Below are positions 1 through 9,500 of a stretch of 64,000 nt of DNA, piece after piece. A program made the translations under genes and the position numbers. The stretch covers positions 15,718,424-15,782,423 of the forward strand of contig CM067372.1 in the NCBI GenBank assembly GCA_034401795.1, read 5' to 3'. The DNA is from Chaetoderma sp. LZ-2023a (lineage: Eukaryota > Mollusca > Caudofoveata > Chaetodermatida > Chaetodermatidae). The notes below the pieces were generated by a model. It ran no database searches. It saw only the letters and a program-made list of their open reading frames with translations, and had not been told where the DNA came from. Numbering within the stretch: the stretch's first letter is position 1; each line of letters starts with the position of its first letter.

Positions 1-113
1 CGCGCATGCGCCGACTACTACTTCCTCTGACTAATTTATTGGCTGACACACATGCAACTAATAAGAGCCTGAAGACCGAGCCTCTGTGGGGTGGAGAGGC
101 CGGGTCCGTATCT

Positions 114-208
114 AGGGAGGTAAGTATCAACTCTCTCGTGAAAAAAGAAATCCTAGATTTCGTTTATTTCACATCAAGAGTATACTTACCTCCCTAATAC
201 TTTTGATA
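114..208. repeat. Internal complementary region of copy A
   Basis: The first half is the reverse complement of the family's left end (GGGAGGTAAGTATC then CTCTCGTGAAAAAAG). The second half is the reverse complement of the right end (CACATCAAGAGTATACTTAC). The two meet at ATTTCGTTTATTTC. This is the complement of a right-end/left-end junction, as in a circular DIRS intermediate. In DIRS elements this region is thought to template completion of the termini. It lies between the recombinase stop codon and the left ITR. Confidence 0.88.
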
Positions 209-747
209 TTGCCAGAATTCGACAGGGAATTCGGCGGGAGGGAGGCGAGGTCAAAAGACCAGCTCTTTCCTATGCGCTTTCACGCATTCAAGGCACTTAA
301 ACGTCTGAAACTGTGTGAAACACAGTCAGGATTTGAAGAAAATATCGGCTAACACCAACCGATGGATGAGATGACCGATGTCATATGCGCTCCCCCACCC
401 CGCCTCCTTCCTGGAGGGAAGACTAGCATGACCTCAATGTCTTATACGCTCTTTAGGTACCAGTGCCATGTACTATAGGACAGAGATGAAAAGGCTCCAC
501 TTTCGTATACTCTCAATGATGAACCACATCAAAACACAAACCATCACCATATTAATAAAAACAGGTAACGTGACAATACAATCAACAATGAACAACACAT
601 GAACAAGACTGACCTTGTTGAACTTGGCCGCTGCCATCCTCTTCCCAGTGGAGAAGACCGATGCAGTCCCAAAAAGTGGATGTTTCCATTGATTAATTGT
701 GAAGTATATAAGCAATGAGGAAATCCTCCTCAAAAACATATAAGCGA

Positions 748-2277
748 TTATTTTTTCAAAATCGACAAGGCGAGAGGATTCGAGGTGTCACGGAGATAAT
801 GGTCTGTAAAACTTGACTCACAGTGCCACTGAGCCACGGACATAATGTCATCCACAGGGACCCCATTAAATAGGGCAGTGGAAGTCACTACGCCCCGGAC
901 GCTGTGAGCCTTAGCTATGTCAACCTGCTTACCAGTGGCGGATTTGTGACAAAATTGGATACACTCTACAATCCACCTGGAAATGGTGTCCTTAGACACC
1001 CTGCCATGGGGTTCAATATATGACAACCATAACGCTGACTGATCGGTCCGCCACTCCGAAGTACGCTGTTTGTACCGAAGTAGCGCCCGAATGGGACACC
1101 ATGCTTTAGAATTAGGATCATATCTAGTTAAAGCAGGCAAAAAAATAGGTTGACCTGGATATTTCAAAGACTGATTTTTAGCTAAGAAATTAATCCTAGG
1201 TAGTAACTTAAGGCCTTCCCCTGTAACCACAAAACGGTCATCCTCGGCTGATAAGGCATGAATCTCACTCCTACGCCTAGCCGAGGCCACAGCAATTAAA
1301 AATACAGTTTTAAGAGTGAACATTTTCATAGAAAAGGAACTAAGTGGTTCAAAAGGCTTATCTCCTAGTACTTGAAGCACTAGCGATAAACTCCAAGACG
1401 GAATCACCGGGGGATTCCTTGGTCTTAGATTGCCCATGCCTTTAATTAACACATTTAATGTACTTACTTCATCACTTCCCCTCCTAGCCAAGCAAGGAAT
1501 AACAGTCATTAAAGCTGACTTATAACCAGCAATAGAGTTAGGCTTGAGGCTATAGGCATCATACAGGTGACAGAGGAAATCAGCTACTACCTGAATAGAT
1601 GAATCCATTGGATTAATACATCTTTTTGAGCACCACTCTGCAAATCTGTTGATTTTATAGTTATATGCTCTGGAGGTTGACCCCCTCCTGGCTTTGGCCA
1701 TAAACATGGCTGCTTGCTCAGAAAAGCCCTCCTTAATTCTAGATTCCTTGACAACATCCATGCAGTCAATCTGAACATTGACGGATTGTTGTGAAGGGCC
1801 TTGCACTGGAAGATAATGTCGTCCATCAGAGGTAGAGGAACCGGATTGCAGACCAGAAGGTCCAGCAGATCCGTATACCATGATTGGCTTGGCCAATCCG
1901 GGGCGATCAGAAGCACTTGGCATTCCTCCTGTCTGATTTTCTGAAGAATTTTTGGAATCAGGATTGCTGGAGGGAATGCATATGCATACATTCTCCCCCA
2001 GCTGATAGCTAACGCATCTGTTGCGAAAGCGCATGGATCTGGAATCGGAGAGACGTACGTCGTCATCTTCGCATTCCTCTTCGTTGCGAACAAATCGATG
2101 TTGGGTTTCCCCCAATGGTCGAACAGACGATCCGCCACACATTGATTTAGTTGCCATTCCGTCGGTAAAACACTCATCCTTCGGCTCAATGAGTCTGCTA
2201 GCAGATTCAACCTTCCCGGAATATGAACTGCTTTCAAGGTAATCCTGTGATCCAGGCACCAACAAAGCAGTCTCCAT
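748..2277 (-). CDS. Tyrosine recombinase ORF of copy A (intact, 509 codons)
   Basis: This is the integrase of a DIRS element, which inserts a circular DNA intermediate by strand exchange. The first ~175 codons overlap the RNase H/methyltransferase-like frame of the RT ORF and may be translated from a later start. The recognisable part begins near residue 180. An N-terminal core-binding region (AYNYKINRFAEWC) is followed by the catalytic set: Arg in ARRRSEI (334-336), H-x-x-R in AHSVRG (H458, R461), Trp/His in AQWHCE (484-485) and the nucleophile Tyr494 in DHYLRD. No stop or frameshift interrupts it. Copy C has a near-identical ORF. Lys370 or Lys372 may be the beta-hairpin lysine, but that is a guess. 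Confidence 0.88.
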   Translation of the reverse strand: METALLVPGSQDYLESSSYSGKVESASRLIEPKDECFTDGMATKSMCGGSSVRPLGETQHRFVRNEEECEDDDVRLSDSRSMRFRNRCVSYQLGENVCICIPSSNPDSKNSSENQTGGMPSASDRPGLAKPIMVYGSAGPSGLQSGSSTSDGRHYLPVQGPSQQSVNVQIDCMDVVKESRIKEGFSEQAAMFMAKARRGSTSRAYNYKINRFAEWCSKRCINPMDSSIQVVADFLCHLYDAYSLKPNSIAGYKSALMTVIPCLARRGSDEVSTLNVLIKGMGNLRPRNPPVIPSWSLSLVLQVLGDKPFEPLSSFSMKMFTLKTVFLIAVASARRRSEIHALSAEDDRFVVTGEGLKLLPRINFLAKNQSLKYPGQPIFLPALTRYDPNSKAWCPIRALLRYKQRTSEWRTDQSALWLSYIEPHGRVSKDTISRWIVECIQFCHKSATGKQVDIAKAHSVRGVVTSTALFNGVPVDDIMSVAQWHCESSFTDHYLRDTSNPLALSILKK

Positions 2278-3649
2278 GTCATCATACAGAGACCGGGCCC
2301 AGGACTACTGCTCTTAGCTCCAGTAGATTTATATGTTCTTTTGACTGTTCCAGATTCCAAAGCCCTGATATTGTGGATTCTTCCAGGCAAGCTCCCCACC
2401 CCTCCATCGATGCATCTGTATACACAGTCACCTGAGGGTCGGGAGGGGTTAGCATAACCCCCACCAAGAGATTCTCCGTGTTCAACCACCATTGCAGGTG
2501 GTGAATCAGAGGGGCCAACACTGACACGTTCGAGTCCAGCGAACCTGTACTCTGGGTCCATTGTGTCATGAGAAATAACTGGATCGGCCGCCTGCGTAAG
2601 GCGGCCTGAGGAATGACTGGTTCCAATGAAACGATCAACCCCAGCATTCTCAAGTAAACCCGTGCCAGGACATGACGACTGTCGCACACTGACTGAATTA
2701 CTGAGATGAGTTTCTGAACTCTCTCCTGAGTAGGATAAACATATCCTGTCTCTAGATCGAAGAACATCCCCAGGTAACCAAACTTCTGGGATGGAGTCAT
2801 CTCCGATTTTTGGAAATTGATTATCCAGCCCAAGTCTGTGAGAGTCTTCAAAACAATCTCCTGGGTGTGTGCTTTTAACAGCCAGTGGTCTATGTACGTG
2901 TGGACTGCTATGCTTCTCCTGCGGAGGTATGCGGTGATCGCAAGAACCACACGGGTGAAAACCCGAGGAGCCATGGAAATTCCGAAGGGTAACACCCTGA
3001 ATTCCCACTGTCTGCCCTGGAATGCAAATCTCAGGAAGCGACGGAAACTCCTGGCTATGGGGATGTGGAAATAAGCATCCTTCAAATCTATCGACGCTGT
3101 CCACATTCCCCTCTCTAACCCCGCCAACACCGAGCGCACAGTCTCCATCTTGCAACTGGGCGTCTCTATGAACTTGTTCAATGGCTTGAGGTTGAGAATT
3201 GGTCTCCACCCTCCGGTGTTTTTTGTTACTAAGAACACGGTTGAATAGAAGCCCGGACACCTTTGTGCCGGCTGAATAGCTCCTTTTTGTATGAGGGAAG
3301 TTATCTCCTCCTCGATACACAACCTTTGATCTGGATCTCTCGGATTCGGAGTCCAGATCGGCATGAGAGACAGTCGTGACGGCGGGCCTGTCATCCAATC
3401 GGGATGATACCCGACTGAAAGCCATCGCAAGACTAAACGGTCCTGAGTCAACCGTTCCCATTCTTGCATGTGGGCGGCCAGCCGGCCTCCCACCGGTCCA
3501 CCTAGGGAGAGAGGTGGACATAAGGAGTGCAAGAGTGGCACTGTCTCTTCCGCCAGAAACACCAGAGTGGTTCTCACCGTAGCAATCGGCCCATCAGGCA
3601 CGATTACCACGACCAGATCCCCGCGCGCCACGCCCAGCACCACGCGCAA
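1587..3649 (-). pseudogene. RT / RNase H / MT-like ORF of copy A, broken
   Basis: Reverse transcriptase lies in 2282-3649. It has the PILNLKPLNKFI, DLKDAYFHIPI and VLPFGIS motifs, but the catalytic YIDD reads YIDH, so the RT should be inactive. RNase H begins with YTDASMEGWG. A deletion of about 115 bp near 2290, relative to copies C and D, removes the RSDNSTVVTYINRQGG segment with a catalytic Asp and shifts the frame. The rest of RNase H (HIPGRLNLLADSLSR) and the MT-like region (NIDLFATKRN) continue in another frame down to 1587. The 3' part overlaps the recombinase ORF. Confidence 0.85.
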
Positions 3650-3703
3650 CTCGGTGCGCGGGTGGCTGTCTGGCTGGCTGTGCCTGGGGAGCCTGCGCCC
3701 CCC

Positions 3704-4483
3704 TCACTGCTGGCCGAAGCGCACGCGGCCTAAGCCGACGCTGCGATGGCGGGTGGCCTCTGACTTGGCCACATCCCCAGACGGCGACCCTAGCAGGAAA
3801 TCCTCTTCCTCCTGGCCAGAAAGATTAGACTCCGGGTCAGCAAAGAGAGCTAACCCGGACTGGCCAGGGAAGGTGCCATAGGAGGTACTGGCACCCGCGG
3901 CGTGCGGATCCCCCTGGACTGATAAGCAGCCCGCGGGTTCCTGCGACAGCCGTCCACGGCCCCTCGGCGCGGCACCAAGCCTGCTGCCAGGGTCGAGGAT
4001 CGACCCCACTAATGGGGCCACCTCTGAATCGTCGAACAACATAACCGACCTATGGAAAAGTGACTCAGAGGTGGGGATCACCTGCTCTGAAGCAGACGCC
4101 GAGGACAACAAAGGATCTGGTCCAGGAAGCATGCTACGAAGCAACTCTGGGACCAAATCCTTTATCGTCCTCTTCATCTCTCCCAACATTTCGGACCGGA
4201 AGGCCTCCATATCCACCGCGGACGAGGCCTTCCTCTTACCCTTCTTACTGACACCCTCTCTCTTCTGCTTCTTCTCCTCCTCCACCACCTTGTCCTTAGC
4301 CTGTAAACACAGAAACTCAGACATTAGCTCGCCCCCCCCCCCCCATTGCTTACAGACCTCACACTTAAGCAGTGGTCCACAGGGACTACAGCTAAAGCAT
4401 AAGTGGGGGACGAAACGATCCTTTAGGAACCGGCCACAGGACGGACAACCAGGTCTCTGAAACAGGACACAGGACGAGGACAA
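3704..4483 (-). pseudogene. Gag of copy A, internally deleted, fused to a Cys-rich leader
   Basis: The frame opens with a Cys-rich leader of zinc-ribbon type (PGCPSCGRF, then HLCFSCSPCG and KCEVCKQW). It passes through a run of 13 G and enters gag (ELMSEFLCLQAKDK, then a basic SKKGKRKASS segment). At about 3775 the acidic LLGSPSGDVA stretch jumps to the basic C-terminal tail (RHRSVGLGRVRFG). About 1.2 kb present in copies C and D is missing. Short matching sequence at the two break points (GGCCAC versus GGTCAC) suggests a microhomology deletion. Of the five copies examined, this is the only one where the Cys leader and gag share a frame. Confidence 0.75.
4332..4344. repeat. Homopolymer tract (13 C on +, G in sense) at the gag start, copy A
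   Basis: A pure G run in coding sense separates the Cys-rich leader from gag. Lengths in other copies are 12 (B2, 21863-21874), 17 (C, 39783-39799), 9 (D, 52838-52846) and 10 (E, 56277-56286). The length decides whether leader and gag are in one frame. Confidence 0.85.
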
Positions 4484-4499
4484 TGAGCAAGTTAGTCAA

Positions 4500-5068
4500 C
4501 GTTAGAAAAAACTCAAAACCAACTAAAGAGAGGGAAAAGATCATAAAGATCAGTAACCATAAGAAACCAGCGTTGGACAAAACTTTAAATGTAAATAAAG
4601 AGCAAGGCTGATTATGACGTCATCAATCCCATGACAGAAATTAAATCGGTCCGCAACAAGCATCTAAGTGCAAGAACGAATTGTATTCCTAACATAACGT
4701 CCTCACTTGGATATTCAGACTACACACCATCAGATACACAATGATAACAATGGTAAATACAGTCATTATTTTCTCAAATAATTAACATCACCTCATATCA
4801 TTAGTTAGATACCTGATACCTGGTATAGACAAACCATCCACCTGATGCACTGTATCACTCCACCAAGACCACGCCTCTTAACTCTCTCCACCTTAGGGGA
4901 AGGAATTGGATCAAGAGGGCAAAGTGAGATCTTTATACTAGGCCTCCGACTCACTGGACATAGACTTTTTGGTTAGATAACCTAACAGTATTAGTAGGAA
5001 ATGGAACCAAGGTGGAGAAAAACAAACTCTCTGATACTGTGATGTCCATTACATATCCTCACCTAGAC
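4500..5068 (-). other. 5' UTR of copy A, exon-2 part
   Basis: No coding sequence is seen between the Cys-rich leader and the apparent intron acceptor. A second candidate 3' splice site (TACTAATACTGTTAG, sense strand, near 5000-4985) is also conserved in B2, C and D. AT-rich and shared by all close copies. Confidence 0.5.
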
Positions 5069-5213
5069 CTGTGGACATAAACACAAAGAGAGATTAGCAT
5101 TATATAGCACCTAGTTGAAATAAACCAACTAAACAAGGCGCTTATCACGGTAAACGCGAGTCCCGGAAACACATTTCAACGGGAAAAACTCGCTAGAATA
5201 TATTTGAAATCAC
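5069..5213 (-). promoter_or_regulatory. Predicted 145-nt 5' UTR intron, copy A
   Basis: In coding sense the segment starts CAG|GTGATTTC. It ends with a CTAAT branch-like site, a pyrimidine tract and TTTATGTCCACAG. The same start and end, exactly 145 nt apart, occur in B2 (22604-22748), C (40529-40673) and D (53579-53723). In the more diverged E it is 160 nt (57166-57325). B1 keeps the acceptor (about 23322) but its donor is changed. Conservation of both borders between subfamilies is the evidence. Splicing itself is inferred. Confidence 0.5.
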
Positions 5214-5640
5214 CTGATATAAGGATCCTGCGCCTTCCTCCGGCGAAGTAGCTCTCTCAGACATAATCCAGGTGATATACTCTCACACAACAAGACTAAA
5301 TAAACCCAGAACGAGTGGAAACTTTGCACAAGCATGCGCGGTGGTGGGGCTGGCATCCGCCGGACTACCCTCTGTCTACCTGCCCAGTAAACTCGCTAGA
5401 ATGTCATTGAAATCACCTGATAAAGAGATCCAGTTCCCTCCTCTGGTGAATTTGTCCTCTCAGACATCTCTCTTCACTAGTACTCGAACACAACAGACGT
5501 GAAATAGGCTTAAAACGCGTGAAACTTGAAGATAACTGCAAGCACATGTGTTCTCCTTGCCAATAAATTAGCAAAGAGGAAGTAGTAGTCGGCGCATGCG
5601 CGGTGGTGGGGCTGGCATCCGCCGGACTACCTCTGACTAC
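5185..5640. repeat. Tandem duplication of 5' UTR plus ITR segment in copy A
   Basis: The block starting AACTCGCTAGAAT and ending CTGCCCAGTA occurs twice in a row, at about 5187-5392 and 5391-5648. Each copy includes the GGTGGGGCTGGCATCCGCCG part of the ITR. Copies C and D have one copy only, so this is private to A. Confidence 0.75.
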
Positions 5641-5750
5641 CTGCCCAGTAGGGGCACCTAACTGTTTTTAATCTGAGTGTTTATTGAGTGAACGCCAATA
5701 TTTAGCAATATCAAAAGTATTAGGGAGGTAAGTATACTCTTGATGTGAAA
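5575..5750. repeat. Right (5') inverted terminal repeat of copy A
   Basis: It runs from the AATAAATTAGC region through GCGCATGCGC (5592-5601), CTGCCCAGTAGGGGCACC and GGGAGGTAAGTATACTC to the end. It is the reverse complement of the left ITR of C (33444-33619), plus a short terminal extension unique to this end. Confidence 0.88.
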
Positions 5751-5810
5751 ATAGATGGTTACCTGAATAAGTTTCCTTTGAAGTGTTAATTACAAACTTT
5801 AAATACACAC

Positions 5811-5919
5811 CTGAAGGTCCAGAGTAGTTCTATCAATCACATGTAAGCGCAAGACATCCAGTGGTCTGTTTGTCGCAACCACAAACAACGATATCAAAGC
5901 CGAGCTTGTCAGCGGATCA
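5811..5919 (-). CDS. Host gene exon (follows the 12.0-12.2 kb exon)
   Basis: Acceptor ATTATTTCCAG| and donor CTTCAG|GTGTGT bound 109 nt. The exon is entered in phase 2 and left in phase 0. Joined to the exon at 12008-12248 it completes a Ser codon and reads SDPLTSSALISLFVVATN then RPLDVLRLHVIDRTTLDLQ with no stop. The alternating hydrophobic pattern suggests beta-strands of an extracellular domain. No named family is claimed. Phase agreement with the upstream exon is the main support. The 30-bp satellite lies in the intron between them. Confidence 0.65.
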
Positions 5920-6579
5920 CTGGAAATAATTAAAACAATTTCCTAAATGCCCAGAGGTTGGGATTGTCATCCACAGGTAGGACCGCATATATGCAACTGT
6001 CATGTTGTTAAACTGCTGACTGCTCTATAAGAGTTATTAAGTGCTTTCTTTATAGGCTTTACTGGTAATATGATTCAAAGGTAGGAACTTTATTAATGTT
6101 GACAAACTTTCATAGAAAAATGTGTAAGCTACATAAGGCCTATTCTCGCAACACCATCGGACCATACTAATTACGTCTGTCCGGAGTTACGACATCATGG
6201 AGGATTAACCCTCTGCCAGCGTGAGAATGCATAAGGCTTAGAAAGTACACCCCTGCCATATCAAGACATCACACTTTGTTCTCAAAGGCTACATAGGCAC
6301 ATCACCCACCACACATCATTTGAGTCACCCATATCCTCTGCTTCAAATAGGGCTTGAGAATGATACATTAAAATGTCTACCAAACATCTTATTGGCTTAC
6401 AATTTGTTCACAGGGGTTATGTCCCCATTAGTTGTGGCAACAGCTGTTCAGTTGGTAACTGATGAACTGTTATTATTGTGTCAGAGATGTGCTAATCACT
6501 CAACAAATGCTTCTCCCAAAAAGATTAGCATTCTCACTTCCTGGTTCCACAATAATATTCTAAGGCAAATTTGAAATAT
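5920..6579. other. Intron sequence, no gene seen
   Basis: AT-rich intron between the host exon at 5811-5919 and the satellite. An 84-codon plus-strand ORF (6320-6574) shows no family motif and lies antisense to the host gene. I treat it as chance. Confidence 0.5.
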
Positions 6580-9500
6580 CTGATAGTAGTAAAAGATCAA
6601 CCCTTTAGCACTGATATTAGTAAAAGATCAACCATTAGCACTGATATTAGTAAAAGATCAACCATTTAGCACTGATATTAGTAAAAGATCAACCCTTTAG
6701 CACTGATATTAGTAAAAGATCAACCATTTAGCACTGATATTAGTAAAAGATCAACCATTAGCACTGATATTAGTAAAAGATCAACCCTTTAGCACTGATA
6801 TTAGTAAAAGATAAACCCTTTAGCACTGATATTAGTAAAAGATCAACCATTTAGCACTGATATTAGTAAAAGATCAACCATTTAGCACTGATATTAGTAA
6901 AAGATCAACCCTTTAGCACTGATATTAGTAAAAGATCAACCATTTAGCACTGATATTAGTAAAAGATCAACCATTAGCACTGATATTAGTAAAAGATCAA
7001 CCCTTTAGCACTGATATTAGTAAAAGATAAACCCTTTAGCACTGATATTAGTAAAAGATCAACCATTAGCACTGATATTAGTAAAAGATCAACCCTTTAG
7101 CACTGATATTAGTAAAAGATCAACCCTTTAGCACTGATATTAGTAAAATCAACCATTAGCACTGATATTAGTAAAAGATCAACCATTAGCACTGATATTA
7201 GTAAAAGATAAACCCTTTAGCACTGATATTAGTAAAAGATAAACCCTTTAGCACTGATATTAGTAAAATCAACCATTAGCACTGATATTAGTAAAAGATC
7301 AACCATTAGCACTGATATTAGTAAAAGATCAACCATTTAGTACTGATATTAGTAAAAGATCAACCATTAGCACTGATATTAGTAAAAGATCAACCATTAG
7401 CACTGATATTAGTAAAAGATAAACCCTTTAGCACTGATATTAGTAAAATCAACCATTAGCACTGATATTAGTAAAAGATCAACCATTTAGCACTGATATT
7501 AGTAAAAGATCAACCATTAGCACTGATATTAGTAAAAGATAAACCCTTTAGCACTGATATTAGTAAAATCAACCATTAGCACTGATATTAGTAAAAGATC
7601 AACCATTAGCACTGATATTAGTAAAAGATCAACCATTTAGCACTGATATTAGTAAAAGATCAACCTTTAGCACTGATATTAGTAAAAGATCAACCATTAG
7701 CACTGATATTAGTAAAAGATCAACCATTTAGCACTGATATTAGTAAAAGATCAACCATTTAGCACTGATATTAGTAAAAGATCAACCATTAGCACTGATA
7801 TTAGTAAAAGATCAACCCTTTAGCACTGATATTAGTAAAAGATCAACCATTAGCACTGATATTAGTAAAAGATCAACCATTTAGCACTGATATTAGTAAA
7901 AGATCAACCATTTAGCACTGATATTAGTAAAAGATCAACCATTTAGCACTGATATTAGTAAAAGATCAACCATTTAGCACTGATATTAGTAAAAGATCAA
8001 CCCTTTAGCACTGATATTAGTAAAAGATCAACCATTTAGCACTGATATTAGTAAAAGATCAACCATTAGCACTGATATTAGTAAAAGATCAACCATTTAG
8101 CACTGATATTAGTAAAAGATCAACCATTAGCACTGATATTAGTAAAAGATCAACCCTTTAGCACTGATATTAGTAAAAGATCAACCCTTTAGCACTGATA
8201 TTAGTAAAAGATCAACCATTAGCACTGATATTAGTAAAAGATCAACCCTTTAGCACTGATATTAGTAAAAGATCAACCATTTAGCACTGATATTAGTAAA
8301 AGATCAACCATTTAGCACTGATATTAGTAAAAGATCAACCCTTTAGCACTGATAGTAGTAAAAGATCAACCATTAGCACTGATATTAGTAAAAGATCAAC
8401 CATTAGCACTGATATTAGTAAAAGATCAACCATTAGCACTGATATCAGTAAAAGATCAGCCATTAGCACTGATATCAGTAAAAGATCAACCATTAGCACT
8501 GATATTAGTAAAAGATCAACCATTAGCACTGATATTAGTAAAAGATCAACCATTAGCACTGATATTAGTAAAAGATCAACCATTAGCACTGATATCAGTA
8601 AAAGATCAACCATTAGCACTGATATTAGTAAAAGATAAACCATTAGCACTGATATTAGTAAAAGATCAACCATTAGCACTGATAGTAGTAAAAGATAAAC
8701 CATTAGCACTGATAGTAGTAAAAGATCAACCCTTTAGCACTGATATTAGTAAAAGATCAACCCTTTAGCACTGATATTAGTAAAAGATCAACCATTAGCA
8801 CTGATATTAGTAAAAGATCAACCATTTAGCACTGATATTAGTAAAAGATCAACCATTTAGCACTGATAGTAGTAAAAGATCAACCATTTAGCACTGATAT
8901 TAGTAAAAGATCAACCCTTTAGCACTGATAGTAGTAAAAGATCAACCATTTAGCACTGATATTAGTAAAAGATCAACCATTAGCACTGATATTAGTAAAA
9001 GATCAACCATTTAGCACTGATATTAGTAAAAGATCAACCATTTAGCACTGATAGTAGTAAAAGATCAACCATTTAGCACTGATATTAGTAAAAGATCAAC
9101 CCTTTAGCACTGATAGTAGTAAAAGATCAACCATTTAGCACTGATATTAGTAAAAGATCAACCATTAGCACTGATAGTAGTAAAAGATCAACCATTTAGC
9201 ACTGATATTAGTAAAAGATAAACCCTTTAGCACTGATATTAGTAAAAGATCAACCATTAGCACTGATAGTAGTAAAAGATCAACCATTTAGCACTGATAT
9301 TAGTAAAAGATCAACCATTTAGCACTGATATTAGTAAAAGATCAACCATTTAGCACTGATAGTAGTAAAAGATCAACCATTTAGCACTGATATTAGTAAA
9401 AGATCAACCCTTTAGCACTGATAGTAGTAAAAGATCAACCATTTAGCACTGATATTAGTAAAAGATCAACCATTAGCACTGATAGTAGTAAAAGATCAAC

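Larger units (their letters stand above)
1..5750 (-). mobile_element. DIRS-like retrotransposon copy A (3' end outside the window)
   Basis: By alignment with copy C, the window begins inside the left terminal repeat, about 170 bp from the element's end. In coding order (minus strand) the copy holds a right ITR, a 5' UTR, a gag remnant, RT/RNase H, a tyrosine recombinase, an internal complementary region (ICR) and the left ITR. Inverted repeats plus an ICR point to the DIRS group rather than the split-direct-repeat Ngaro group. About 1.2 kb of gag and part of RNase H are deleted, and the RT active site is mutated, so the copy is non-autonomous. Its recombinase ORF is intact. The right border is set by the last bases shared with other copies (TGATGTGAAA). 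The copy sits in a host intron, in the same sense as the host gene. Confidence 0.9.

Noticed and set aside
1587-3521. 644-codon frame starting MSTSLPRW as an RT start
   Set aside because: Its N-terminal half is an alternative frame of the RT region. RT motifs lie in the 2282-3649 frame, and only the 3' half (RNase H and MT-like) is real in this frame.
4392-4580. 62-codon hydrophobic ORF upstream of gag in A
   Set aside because: It overlaps the Cys-rich leader in another frame and is not conserved as an ORF in C or D.
6320-6574. 84-codon plus-strand ORF with an AG-like border inside
   Set aside because: No family motif, antisense to the host gene, and no donor that fits.
8335-8709. 124-codon Leu/Val-rich repetitive ORF
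   Set aside because: An artefact of a run of pure 30-bp satellite units.
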